In this document: positions 18,176 through 30,100 of the stretch, piece by piece
How positions within the stretch are numbered: the stretch's first letter is position 1
Layout: each line of letters opens with the position of its first letter
Origin: Perkinsus olseni
Lineage: Eukaryota > Perkinsozoa > Perkinsida > Perkinsidae
Reading direction: 5' to 3'
Assembly: GCA_013115135.1 (NCBI GenBank)
Contig: JABANP010000075.1
Span: forward strand, 1-64,000
DNA: 64,000 nt
The notes under the pieces: generated by a model
Told to the model about the DNA's origin: nothing
Database searches by the model: none
The model's input: the letters and a program-made list of their open reading frames with translations, nothing else
Position numbers and translations under genes: made by a program

Positions 18176-20763
18176 CTATTCTCTTTCCGGATCCAAGAAG
18201 TACAACAGCCCCTTGCCATCTATCGTCATGAGATCATCGAAGTTGAGTTCAGGCGCGCCAGTAGCAGTTGCATGCGGTATATTTTCCGCCGCACTGCTTT
18301 CGGGTACTTCCGGACCAGCTGATAACGAAGAGCTCCACATCACGTCAGGAGACGATAAGAGTTCGTCGAAGATCGGGTTAGTGTCCCCGTCCACGCCCTC
18401 GATGCCGATCGAAGGCCATCCCGTAGCTGCATCGCCAGACGTTGGTGGAGGTGATTCTGGGCGAGATGAAACGCCCTCTCCCTCATAACTGGGCATCAGA
18501 AAATCCAAAGGGACCTCCTCAGACACGATGGGAAGACTACTGGCAGTACTAGAAAAATCAACGTTTCCAAGTAGACTACCAGACACCCCCTCCTGCGGCT
18601 GCTGTTCTACCTGCAGCGCAGTGTTCGAGGTCAGGTTTGTCATTTGGCTATGGGGCTCCATACTGGAGAGCATTTCTTCACCCTGCAGGTCCAATAAAGG
18701 GGTTCCACTCACATCCTCGGTGTGGCTGATCTTCTGCCGCTTGACGCGAGAAGCACTAGACCTCTTCCGACTCGTAGATCTTGCAATTACCCCTCCGGAA
18801 TGCCCACTCACACGCCGCGAATCGTCATCTCGAGAAGGCAAGAGCATATCAAAATTCGGGCGATCCTGCACCTTGCTTCCGGAGACTGAGGGCTCCGGTG
18901 ATGGTAGACTGATGACCGGGCCGTCCTGCGTAGGGTTAGCCACAGGAGTCACCTCGTATGCCGATCCCTCCCCCTCTCTGGGAGAGTTTATTGCCTCAAC
19001 CTCAATCGGTCGATCTTCGGACCCGAGACTAGTCACCGAGACAGAAAGCTTGCTCGACACAGAGCCTTTCTGTCTCAAGCGAATCGTCACTCCGTCCAGC
19101 ACCAGATAGGTCACCAAGCGAGAGTCTCGGCAGAGCTGGACCAAATTCCAGCCGAGCTTGGTCAGAAAATGCTGTACAGGAAGCCCAGCGGTCCGGCATC
19201 GGGAATTAGGATTCACTAGCCTGTAGCATCTTCGCTGTGCGCCCTCGTCTTCCTCAAAAACTGCCCCCGAGAATTTCAAGGATATACCGCCCGTAACGGC
19301 GATTTCGGTCGAGCATTCACTTTTGTCGTCGATTTTGACAACCACGCCGCCCAGACCAGGAACGGGCTCATCGTTGATGTGGACGCCTGAGGGAGGTGGT
19401 TCAAGAGGTAGCTCTAGAACCTCGTAGGGATCATCTGAGATCTTTCGCATGACATAACCGGAACCCTGAACCATCAGCAAGGCACCACCTAGGCCATCCG
19501 AGAAGCAAGGGGCGAAATCATCCGCCGTAAAGTTCCACGGCTGTCCGTGATTTACAGCAAAAGCACTGGCTGTGTGCAAACCAGCTTGTAGGGGCCCTTC
19601 CTGTAGCCAGTAACATGTTAGACTTCCCGAAACGGAGAGTACTTCCATCTCAGTAGAATTTGTTTCTATCGAGCTCCGAAAATCTTGCTCGGGCATCCCC
19701 GCGAGGAATGCCATTGAGCCCTCTCCCATCCCCGCGATGAATCGCACTGCAACGCCCTCGAAAAGCGAGATCGGGTAGTTGGTCCGATACACGCCCGAGA
19801 GAGTATCTTTCTTCAGACGAACTCTGACCTGGGCCTATGACCAGGTACGTCACCAGTTGGGGAGTCGCGGCAAAGCCAAGTGTCACCCCACTTCAGCTTT
19901 CGCAAGGGATGCCGGGAAGGGAGGCCATCGGTCAGACTTTGTGCGGGCTCGGAAAAGATGAGACCAAAACACCTTCGCGTCCTGGGTGGATACTTGGATA
20001 TGCCCCCCAGGAGCTCAAAGTTGTCGCTGCTTCTAACCACAACTTTCGCCGTAGACTTGCCAACTACGACGACCATCACGTTACCAAGGCGCGGAGCTGC
20101 CTCATCGTTAACGTAGACAGCTGGTGGAGGGGGTTCGAGAGGGAGGTCCACTCGCTCGACCGGATCACTAGATAACTTCTGCATGGCGTGTCCAGATCCA
20201 TCGACCAAAACCATGTATCCCTTCTCCGAAAAACAGGGTATTATAGAACCCAGGGAGAAGTTCCCTGGGCTTCCGAACATCTCCTTGAGAGCATTGGCCC
20301 GACTGAAACTGCCCTCTGATTTCGGCCAGAGCAGGTGGTAGCATTTCAGGCCCGCCGGCGTCGTGGTCTCCTTCGTGTTGACGAACCCTGTGTGAATTGA
20401 AGATTGGAAGTCTTGCCGGGGCGTTCCGGCGAGGAATATCACAGCGCATCTCTTCTCCGGGGTCAACCGAATAGCGATGCCCTCGAAAACTGATACTGTG
20501 TCGATGGTCCGGTAGAGACCCGCAAGGGCCTGTAAGCGTGGTGCCGCGATGCGACCACAGACCGTAACCGACGTGAGAGTACTCGAGAGCCCGAACCAAG
20601 TGAGAAGCTTAATCGTCATTTCGAAGTAACACTGTGATGCAACCCTGGAAGGAGACGTTGTAGACGGGTGAGACGGCTGAGACTCGGAAAGACGTTTCGT
20701 GCCCGTTGAGGCGAAAACGTCCTCGCACGCCGACTCCTGTCTCGGGCGAGCGGTCCTCAACAT
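18176..20763 (-). CDS. Uncharacterised two-domain nuclear-like protein (tandem paralogous domains)
   Basis: I do not recognise the family. Two homologous domains of about 230 aa follow one another. Shared landmarks are YRT..SVFEG.AIR, FLAG.P.QDF.SSI.T, PCFS..G, V.GSG..M.K.S.DP, LPLEPPP..V..NDE..P.LG and LCRDS..VTYLV. Domain 1 is 20763 to about 19850, domain 2 about 19830 to 19080. The C-terminal 290 aa are low complexity with a basic stretch (TSRKRSSASRVKRQKI, nuclear-signal-like) and four acidic/hydrophobic motifs: NFDMLL, LDFLMP, IFDELL, NFDDLM. These resemble transactivation motifs, so a transcriptional role is my inference. Between the domains the frame changes twice by +1 (near 19860 and 19835); domain 2 shows the uninterrupted version of the same segment. 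No intron phase explains this. It may be frameshift decay, assembly error or recoding. The start methionine is uncertain, because an overlapping frame extends upstream to 21328. Confidence 0.65.
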
Positions 20764-22445
20764 TTCTCTGATCCGTTAGCCTTCTCTTCTCTGGAGACGT
20801 GATGCTTTCAGCGAGGCATAGCACACAGTGACTTTGTGGCAGTACATAGGCTTCGCCTACACTCCCGCACAGTGGCGGAGAGTCGTTCTCCGTACTTAGT
20901 CTTCGGATAGGTCTTTGGGAACCAAAGTTTGAGTAGAGTACTCCTTTCGTAACCCGCTGCTTCATGGGAATTGGTTTCAGAAGTAATTGTTCCCAACTCC
21001 CCATCAAAGCCTGCCGAGTCTCTAATAACAGGGAGAGAAGTTCGTAGTTGAATTTCCCTGAGTGGTGACACTGCGAGTGTGTCACGGTACGGTACTGGCT
21101 GATCATACTGCCGTCTTGCACCCGTGTGATCGGGAACGGAAGAGGCCGTATCGTGAAGAGCACCGTCTGTAGAGCCCGATTTCGAGGACGGAGCACTGCT
21201 GCAGAGACCTTAGTGATCTTCTCAGCAGTACTGACCTCATCGAACAAATCTGGAGGTGGACGGAGCTCGATGGCGATGGCTCCATTATTTACAGCAGCAG
21301 CATAATTCACGCTGCGCGATCCACCCATCCTGCAACAACTCGTGGGTAGTGCAGCGGGTCGTGTTATACAGCATTGGGTACAGCATTACTCCAGCTTCAA
21401 GGAGTCATCTTCAGGATTCCGGAGGGGTCCTCAGAAAACTTGATCCGTTCGGTTACAGCGAGCACCACTCAGCTTGAAATCTCAGGACGACAGGGCTTAA
21501 GCTCACAATCCGAGTTCGGGTTGAGGCCACGGCGACTGGGCCGCAAGACCCATCTGCGCGTGTGAACTATGAGGTTGGATACTGTTTCAAATATACTGTT
21601 CCACTGGTAAAGTTTCAAAGCGATTTATTCGCGATGGAGCGATGAATCAAAGTATAACCAGTCAGTAAGTACTTTAGCACGCAAGCAACGGACGTTTGCA
21701 CAGGCACGACAAATACATCACTCCATGCCTCACAGTGTAAGATTCACACGCACGGATAAAGATCAAGAACCGTTTTTTTCGCTTTTCGCAGAAAAAAGAT
21801 GATGATAAGCAGGAGTGTCCTTTTCGGATACACGAAAATAGGTGCCACCAGCTTCGTTTCTCCGTCCGTCACCAGCAAGGAGGAATTCACACATCGAGTT
21901 AACGGCATTTCCCATCAACCGCCCGACATGGGCGGAAATGGTAACGGAAAAACAATCTTGACAAGATTACGTGGGTGCGTCAACCTACACCATGTTACCA
22001 GCGGAGGTCCACAAGGACAGCGGAGCGATGCACTCGATGAGCTCCAACTGAACTCAACCCTTATGTGCTGTTGATGACACGGATGCATGACGATGATCAC
22101 AGCTGTTCATTCCTCCGTGGTTTCTTTCTCCTCCTGCGGTACCACTGAGCGTTGGAGGAGATATCTGAACTCATCATGAGCAGCCAAGACCAGAGATCTG
22201 ACTATCAAGCGAGGGCTTAGGCTAGGCAGTCTATGATTGGCGTTGACCAATTATGAACTGAAGATGCTCATGAGAGAAGACCCGCCGTCTTGTACTGATA
22301 ATGACCACCTTCCAATTCTGCGTCTGCAATCGACCTCAATCGGTATCCTACCCTCAGTGCATAGTACGATCCTTCACAAGGCAGTTGCAAGGACGTGACA
22401 CTATCGCTAGTTCACGAATGTGGCGCATTCTCATCATGCAAATGT
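20764..22445. other. No firmly supported gene
   Basis: A 239-codon minus-strand open frame (21328-20609) overlaps the start of the two-domain gene and may be its 5' part or a shadow. I see no family motif in it. Confidence 0.3.
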
Positions 22446-23018
22446 TTAATTCGGAGACGAGAGGTACACCGACTCAGCCAAAAAAGTGACGCCATCTTCC
22501 GGTGCTTTCTCGCACGCTTCCACGATGCCCTCTTTCAGAGTGGGCATCACATTCTCGAGGAGGTAACTGACCGGACGAACCTCATCCCGAAAAACATCGG
22601 CGAACTTTACTGGCGCAAACTCCTGCTGTGTTTCTCCAGAAGCAGCTCTTCGTCCTTCTTCACTTCACTCAGACGCTCCGCCTCCTGACCTGATGCACCA
22701 AAGGGTTCTGCAAAGAGGGCAAGCAAGAGCGAGAAGGGTACTTCTTCGGGCCTCAATCTCAGCGGCTTCCTTCGCGAGCGCCTCCTCGCGGATACGATCC
22801 TGGAGAAGTGTGGTATTGAAAGCTAGCCTCAGTAAAATACCCACTTCCGCTTGCTTCTTCCGAAGCTCCTCTCTCTCCATCTCAATCGTATTCGTCTCAA
22901 CCTCGGTCCTCTTGGACGGTATGTAGTTATAAGGACCTGATCGAGATTTGCCATCCACGCCATAAGGGACCCAAATTCCCGTGAAGACAGGCGCGGGGAG
23001 GCGTGACACGGGCAGCAT
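22446..23018 (-). CDS. Small coiled-coil protein with C-terminal DPY-30 motif
   Basis: The DPY-30 motif is a two-helix dimerisation module that docks on amphipathic helices in COMPASS, radial-spoke and adenylate kinase 7-type proteins. Exons: 23018-22845 (start ATG), 22799-22742, 22689-about 22660, then to TAA at 22446. The N-terminus has IWVPYGVDGKSRSGPYNYIP, then a charged coiled coil (EMEREELRKKQAE, DRIREEALAKEAAEIEARRS, QEAERLSE). The C-terminus, SYLLENVMPTLKEGIVEAC then PEDGVTFLAES, matches DPY-30 (family pattern xLxxxVxPxLxxGLxxxxxxRPxDPxxFLA), as in the tail of adenylate kinase 7. A frame change around 22655 is best explained by a 41-nt intron (GTGAAG...AGCAG) though its pyrimidine tract is weak. 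The gene ends about 80 bp from the NAT9 stop. No kinase domain is present. Confidence 0.7.
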
Positions 23019-23101
23019 TCTAAGTCAATCGCATTGAGGACGATGAAGTCCCAATCAACACAGGGCGAGCGAGAAAGACGAAGAGGCAGTCCGCAGTTGG
23101 A

Positions 23102-24949
23102 CTAGAAGGTCTTCAAGCAGTGAACTTCGCCAAAGCACTCGACAATCTTAACTTCAGTATACCCCAGCGAGGCGAACATCGCTCGAGATGCTTTGTTCGA
23201 CACCCGGATCTTCGCTATGAACCTGCCAGACCCAAGGAATAAAACTCTTTGTAGCACAAATCTGTATGGCTAGTTAGCCCAGCGGCGCTTCGAAATTCGC
23301 AAGCTAGGCGGTTCAAATCCGCACTGGACAGCTTTTTTCGACTGGACTGTATAAACTCCACCGCTTCCGAACTCAACCCCACCCACTCCAAGTTGGCGCG
23401 CTCACCTATCGACGCCGAGGGCCGTTCGACAGTACTCCTCCACAAGCGTCACGGCTTCTCTTGCTATCCCTTTTCGTCTACTCGAAGGCACTGCGGTCAT
23501 TACAGACACCTCTGCTTCTGAGACAGACAACGAGTAACGACACTTTCCACCTGCCCAGCATAATCTTAATCTAGATTCGTTGTTATAGCGTACTTTTTGT
23601 TATTTAGATTCGTTTTTTTGATGTATTACTTTTTATCCTCAGGGTTTCAGAGACGCTAAATTAGCAACTGAGCTAACAAGGGACTTTTACTTCCTGTTCC
23701 CCTCGTGAAGTCCCCTGATAATACAGCGAGTAAATATGACGCTGAGACATCCACTAAGCATTTCCCCGGCGAGTAGAATAAGGCAGCAGCCTGCTGCCAG
23801 CAGGTAGCTGCCATGTTACCTTTGATAGTCTTGCCGGGATGATCTTCATCTTCAACTTCCGACATAAAACAGCCGACATCCCCGCACATCGCTCCGCCTG
23901 CGAAAATGAGAATAATACAATTTCGTGACCATCCTCTCATGCACTTGAAGAGCGAGCAGTTTTGACATACTATCACACCAGTCACAATGAGACCATACTG
24001 TGCCCTAAACAATATATAGAAATTCCAATACTCATCTAAAGTTCTCCTGGAGAATTCATACGAGTATGAAAATTTCTCTCTCGTCAGAAACAGCACAACT
24101 CGATCTGGTCGGAATTATCTGATAATTCTCATGCACTCGAGGAGGTGGCAGCTGCGTGAGCCGTCTACAACGGTCACACCGATGCCATCCTGTGCCCTTA
24201 ACAACTCTCTAGAGAAAGCCTAATACTCCCCTGAAATTCTCTTGAAGGATTCAGACGAGCATTACAATCTCCCTACTGTCAGAAACAGCACGAGAGCTAG
24301 ATCTGGTCGACGAGCTAGCAGTCTCTGGCATCCCACTAAAGCAGTCACAACAAGAGCATACTGCGATCTGAGTGCTGCTCCTACGAATTTTATATTGTCA
24401 GTAACAGCACCACAGCAAAATATACCCCTCGGAAGAGCCTCTTCACGAACCATCACATGCGGATCAATCGCTACAGAGAGCCCCTAGCAGAGTACGTCGG
24501 CGAGAGTCTTACTACGCAGGAACCGGCGTTGAACTACAAACCACCGCAAATGACAAAGGGTGGTGGCAGACGTAGACACGACGGCTGACTAAACCATTTC
24601 CCGAGCATGTTTGACAAGTGAACAGACAAGAATGACAATGTCACAAGAGAGTTCGAAGCTGAACATCCAAATTACACTTGTCGAATTTGTTAACACCAGG
24701 AATGTCAATGCCAAGTCCAAGTTTAACAGGGGAGAAAATATCACGTGCAAGAATGACAGTACCACAACCAAGCTTTATAATACACGAGAGATATCGTCAT
24801 TGACGATTCGTCAACTTAACTAGCGAAGAATGAAGTACTTCTCACCAGCAGCGACTTTCCCCAGGCGGGGGTCGGCTTCCCGTGACTTGTCCAAAACGAT
24901 GAAGATGAGCTTATCGTCGTCGTCATGCCAGGACGCTTGCATCTCATAC
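23102..24949 (-). CDS. NAT9-like GNAT N-acetyltransferase (5' end missing)
   Basis: GNAT enzymes transfer acetyl from acetyl-CoA; the NAT9 branch is widespread in eukaryotes. Four exons join in phase: 24949-24846 (YEMQASWHDDDDKLIFIVLD), 23897-23820 (GDVGCFMSEVEDEDHPGKT), 23517-23406 (AEVSVMTAVPSSRRKGIARE, the acetyl-CoA-binding R/Q-x-x-G-x-A loop as RRKGIA), 23222-23102 (NKASRAMFASLGYTEV, TAG). This is the NAT9 motif order. The N-terminal exon (about 60-80 aa) should lie near 25.0-25.2 kb and is not resolved. The 948-nt intron 23898-24845 holds a tandem repeat; the 183-nt intron 23223-23405 holds a tRNA-like sequence in reverse orientation. Confidence 0.82.
23265..23335 (+). other. tRNA-like sequence inside a NAT9 intron
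   Basis: Box A-like (TAGCCCAGCGGC) and box B (GGTTCAAATCC) with paired D and T stems (AGC/GCT, GCGG/CCGC) occur in order, but the acceptor and anticodon stems do not pair well. Probably a tRNA relic or tRNA-derived SINE fragment, not a working tRNA. Confidence 0.4.
23939..24430. repeat. Diverged tandem repeat, unit about 190 bp
   Basis: Two full units (about 23939-24118 and 24129-24308) and a partial third (24309-24430) share CATGCACT, GTCACA..GA..CCAT.CTGTGCCCT, and GTCAGAAACAGCAC. All lie in the large NAT9 intron. Confidence 0.7.
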
Positions 24950-25251
24950 CTACCGAGGAATGACCCTTCTGAAGGCCTCCATCGGAGAGTCAAAACGCGA
25001 GGCCAGGCGGAGCGGAAGAAGGCTTATACACCAAACGGGAAGCAGCAGAGATGAGCAACGAACACAGCGCAGGTTCAGAGGCTAATCACGACGGCCAAGC
25101 CAAAGAGGCCGTGAAGCGTGAAACGGTTGATCGATTATGAGTATCTTGGCGCGGCAAGATTCACGCCTTTTCCCACAACCAAGTTCAAGCGACTCGAGTC
25201 ACTTACAGACGGTACGTAAGCAACACCAACACCAGGCGCTTCTAGTCTCCT

Positions 25252-25304
25252 ATTCTTCTATTCTCTAGGGATTCAGCGGCTGAATCCCTAGAGAATAGAA
25301 GAAT
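25252..25304. repeat. Perfect 26-bp-arm palindrome
   Basis: Arms 25252-25277 and 25279-25304 are exact inverse complements around one base (core GGGATTCAGC-G-GCTGAATCCC). A second small hairpin (AGGCTGAA/TTCAGCCT) follows near 25320. Possible foldback element. Confidence 0.85.
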
Positions 25305-25502
25305 CTTAGCTCTTTTGCGTAGGCTGAAATTCAGCCTCCTCGCTCCTCGCGCTCAAGAATGACCACCGAAGACACATCGCCAAGCTCAGAACAAGAACAC
25401 CTTGTGTGTATTAGTTTAAAGTCCAACGCCGTCGCCGGCTTCGTTAGACTTGGTACCGATGTTCTAGCACCTTAACGATGAGCTCTGTGTTGCGTTATTC
25501 AG

Positions 25503-25817
25503 TTACACGCCCGAACGCTGCCACAACGAGCGGGCAGTAGAGCCCGGTCTCGAATCGATCGTAACGTTGGGGGTCGCCAGGCAGAAGTGCCTTCTCCCCG
25601 GCTGATCGATTCGCGACACGAGCTCTCTTCCCAATGTTAAGCGAGTTTGCGGACGGTAAACCGGGATTTTCGAGCAGAGGGAGCAGACCATCTCCTTCCT
25701 TCCTGGCAGGAGCCACTCTAACCGTGGACGCTCGAAGCTTCCGTCCCGAACGCACTCTTCTTCAGGGGTCAACAGCTCGCTTTCCGTATCTTCACGCAGC
25801 TGCTCTGAGTTCGCCAT
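25503..25817 (-). CDS. Hypothetical small protein (104 aa)
   Basis: Single open frame from ATG at 25817, beginning MANSEQLREDTESELLTPEE, acidic at the N-terminus, with CSLC in the middle. I do not recognise it. A second frame across the same DNA is equally open, so coding status is weak. Confidence 0.25.
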   Translation of the reverse strand: MANSEQLREDTESELLTPEEECVRDGSFERPRLEWLLPGRKEMVCSLCSKIPVYRPQTRLTLGRELVSRIDQPGRRHFCLATPNVTIDSRPGSTARSLWQRSGV

Positions 25818-27163
25818 CCAGGAGTGATACGTATCGACCTGACTTTATCCAAGCTCCCTAAAAACAATCTAAAGTTAGTTTACCATCTCGCGTTTGTACG
25901 GTACCAGAATGCACCGTTTTCCCTCAATTTTTACGTCCTCATTTATTTTCATGACCGAAAAATTGGCTGGAAAATTACGGGAAAACACACCTGAGGTGAA
26001 AAACAACGATATTGATGAAAAAAGTCAAGAGAGTGTTTGGTCCCGCTCGAAAAGAGGAAAACCAGTGTTCACGCACCGCATAGCCAACGGGTGTTTTTGT
26101 GCCGAAAGTGAGTCTCAGTGATCGCTTGTGAACCGGTCGATTAATTCCAGAGCACATACCACATTTCCCCCAAATCACACTCAACTCCAGCTCTCTCAGA
26201 TATGAGAATTTCCATCACTTCCCCACAAGCAACACAACCGCCAATCATTTCACTAAGCCCTATATCCACAATCAAAGATCCCCTTGAACGCAACACGAAA
26301 GCGGTGCTCTGTTCACCGGTGCTGCTGCAATTTTTCACGTGCCAACGCGGTGGCGCTGAGTCGGAGAAAAAGGTAATCGTATAATGATAGTGCGTGAATG
26401 AGCAAGTATTGGTATCTAAATTCCCGCCGTGCCGATGCGCTGCCGAGCAACTTCATATCTGACAAATCGGATAACTCCATACCACACCAACCGTAACTTT
26501 CCTCTTACGAGATCTCGTCCCGAGTGGGGACCTCAGCCTGCGAGGAAGTCGAAGTACCGGAATCCGGTGTTTCTGAAAATAAGTGCACCGGTCGCTACAG
26601 TCAAGGAGAAAGAAGCCATTCGCTGAACACCGGCATACATCAAGAAGACCAATGTAACGAATGCAAATGAATAAGATCGAAATCATAATATTTATTTGGA
26701 AATAGTTGTCATGATTTTACGACCGAGTAAAGAAAAAAATAGGATGTCGTGAAGATCAAAAAAATAGGATTTTTTTAATTTTTTTATTCATTAATTGAAA
26801 GAATATTTGTAGCCTTTACAAGGATACGACAATGACACGCCTGCACGTTCGAAAAAGTGTTGTCCCTCCCCAGCTTCAACAGCCCACCCAGGATCGCCTT
26901 TTACACGTTAAATCCAATCCTGGGAGCGCTGCTGGAAGCCAGGAGAGGCAGTAGTGTTTTGAACACCCTTTTCTGTTCTCGCGGAATTTCGAGGCGCGCG
27001 GTCACGGTGATTGCAGAGAAGCTACCTGCACATCTACCGACCAATGCAACCTTATAGAGCTTCGAGCCCCGCGTGAACAACTCGGCCGAGAGAAGAGATA
27101 CCAACTTTTTCTCAACACTTACTCGGCGGTTCTCCTTCCCTTGCTGTGGCTTGCCGCGCCAAA
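25818..27163. other. Intergenic, AT-rich, with repeat copy 3
   Basis: An AT-rich run near 26755-26795 and the hairpin repeat at 26873-26968. No supported gene. Confidence 0.5.
26873..26968. repeat. Nested-palindrome short repeat, copy 3
   Basis: Very close to copy 2 across its whole length (inner arm ATCCTGGGAG intact, right end TTGAACACCC intact). The left outer arm is mutated to CTTCAAC. Confidence 0.8.
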
Positions 27164-30100
27164 TCATAGCTCCCGAAGTCGGGTGTCACCTAGACAAAAA
27201 AATCTTGGCTGTGCAAAGAATCATGCCAACACTGAACGCAATAGAACTCATACCACACCTTCCGCAACTCATACCGGAAGAATGTCTCCCCTACCAGGCT
27301 CTCTGGATGATAAGGCTGTCTATGGCTGTCCACCCTCGGGCGTCGATACTTGCTCTTGTACTCCGCTGTGAAGAAGCCTATCGTGTAAAAGCCGACCCCA
27401 AACAGGGACCACCAAGTAACCAGACGCCAGCCGTAGACCAACGCCTGCGTGGACCCCTCAAGGCTTGCCGGGCTCCTGATGTTGATGGAGACGGTCGGCG
27501 GCCAAACTCGCGTAACTCAGACTTACCCGAATCGATCCATCACAACGCCGGACAGGAAAGGCGCTAAGAAATAGCCAAACAAGTTGTAGATGAGCATCGA
27601 GAATGCGGAGCTGAATGAGCGCATATAGGCTGGTACGGTGGTCATGAGCACCTAAAGCGTAAAAATTCATGAATAGGAATCAGAAAAAATCATAGAAGAA
27701 CACGAAAAACGCGAAAAATGAAAAAAATATGGAAAATCGTAAAAGAATCATAAAAAATACCAACAACTATAGACATTCATGAGTAACAATAATAAAAAAA
27801 TCATAAAATAACGCGAAAAAATGAAAAAAATCACGAAAAATCGGAAGAAATCATAAAAATTCGTAAAAGAATCATAAACAATTACCAACAACTATCAAGA
27901 AGCAAGAACGATCCGGAGAACTCAACAGCCTCGAGGATTCCTCGCGAGCCTATCATTCCTCGTGAAAGGCACACGCGTTGAGAAATCGCAAGATTGCAAG
28001 ATGCAGTCACCTAGCAGTGACGAGTCGCTCAACCACGGATCTCTACGAGCCCCATCGTCCCATAAATCGATCATCCGGGCGAGCGCTGAGCTTACCCCGA
28101 CGCATATAGGCATCAGTGAACCGCCGGCGAAGAGGCATATCCAGAGTGCTCCGACGAAGGTTTCAATATCGGTGACCATTGACGAGGCGATAGCCATGAT
28201 CTGAGACACACAAACTACGCCCGGGAAAAGCCGCCAAAATCGTCGGAATCGGGTAATAATTTCCGAGATCGGGTATAATTTCCCCGTACGTAAAACCGAT
28301 GAATAACTGTCAAGTTAGATTTCTCTATTTTAAACCATTTCTCGATCTCATAAAAACGCCACTCGGAGCCGCGTTATTACGCCGTGTAGGTGCAATTTTC
28401 AACTACCGAATCTTCCGACCACTAGCCTGCTCACCCACCTTACCGCGGATATCAGAGCGAAGCACAGGGAGAGCTTTAGTGATATCAACTGGGAGCCGCC
28501 TTTGTAGCCACCGAGCTTATCACAAGACCATCCGCCAAACCATCTGAAACCACATACAGTCGGTTTCCTTTCCTTCTCCCATCACTATCTTCACACCGAC
28601 CCTAGATTCCCATTGGGAACGCAAAATTAAAAAAATACTTCAACAGTTTTCCTAAAAAACCTGGCGATTTTCTCTTACCTTGAACGCACAGTGTGGGATG
28701 ATTTCCATCACGTTTAGAAGGAATCGGAAAAGGTTCTCTCGAGCTTGAAAACGGAGGAAAATATGAAAACCACTTTTCACATCGGTGAAAGTCATTCAAG
28801 CCGGCTCCGGCGTTGGACTACAAACCCACACACCGAGGTTGAGCTAGGCTGTTACAAAAAAGAAGATACTCCACCGAATCTTACACTCCCAAGGTCGGGG
28901 CCGTCGAGCTAACAACTGTGAAGAAGAGAACAACCGCTATCCGAGACACGTGGAAAATCACCATACAGTACCTGAACGACGACGCACCACCTGAGAATCT
29001 TTCGCATCCGTGTAGCGCAAGCATCAACCTCACACAAAAATCCGATAGAAAACAATACCCCGGGGCACGCGTTATCGGGAAAAAAGATAAAGTCCAAACC
29101 GCGCAAGATTGACAGAAATCCGGTTAGTGAGAAAAAGGTATCTTTAGTCCTCATGAAAAGCCAGCTTCGACCTACTGCATAACCCAGTACTGAATCCCCG
29201 TGACAACAAAGTACAAGGCGCAGAGCGCGAAAGTCATACAAACGAACCTGAAAAAGGTATCCAAGGTTGACCCGTGCGCCGGACAGAAAATAAACTGTGA
29301 CTCCGACAGTATCGCGCAAATGGCGAAACGGCTTTCACCCTAAGTTAGGTTCGATACAGAAAATCTACTCAATTTCCATTCTAATAATAACATACCAGTT
29401 CTTTCCCAACTATACTTCCTTCTTTTCATATGGGTGTATGGTCATCGCTCACACGCAAAATACCCGGCATATTCATCTCCATTCACACGTCGATCCCCCA
29501 AGCAATATCTTCTGAAACGGTTAGCCCTTTGCGGTCTTCCGGTAAGAAGAGTTTTCCTGCGCATGCCGGTTGTCTGCGTCGCTCCGTCGTGATTTTCCTC
29601 ACATCAAAAATCCAATGAAAACACGGTATAGCGAAAAACGCAAAAATTCGAAGAAGCAGTCATTTCTCTCAGCCTTCTCATCAACGCTCCGCTCGAGTAT
29701 TTTCCCAGTTGGACATGAAAACTAATCCAATAAGATTCCTTCCGCTGAGTCTTGCTCGGTCAGGGTGATATCATAAGCATGGGAAAAATGACCGTGCCTA
29801 GGTTCGAACCCGGCTGATGTCCTCACGAAAACTACGCAAGTAAAATAGCCGATTGAAGCAAAACATGAAGGAAAATGGAACCATATTTCTCACACGCCCA
29901 TCTTAAAATCGCCCATAAACCCGATACCGATAGGAAGCGACTAGCCGATGCAATTTTACCGCGCGCCACGAAATTCATCCACAACAATCCGCTTACAGTG
30001 GCGATGACAGGAGGCGTTTCAATTGGGCACCAAAACCTTTCGGCGGGTGATGCTCTTTGCCGGAGCCGAGCAAACTCTGACGAGGTCCGGGAGAGAAGGA

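Noticed and set aside
18528..19109. Plus-strand 193-codon frame
   Set aside because: Antisense shadow of the two-domain gene.
21919..21975. A Walker A-like GGNGNGKT in a plus-strand frame
   Set aside because: No Walker B or ATPase context, short frame, and no homologous surroundings; a chance match.
23265..23335. A working tRNA gene in the NAT9 intron
   Set aside because: Acceptor and anticodon stems do not pair; kept only as a tRNA-like relic.
24520..25441. A 920-bp transposon bounded by inverted AGTTCAACGCC motifs
   Set aside because: A NAT9 exon (24846-24949) lies inside and the motif also occurs singly elsewhere, so the pairing is probably fortuitous.
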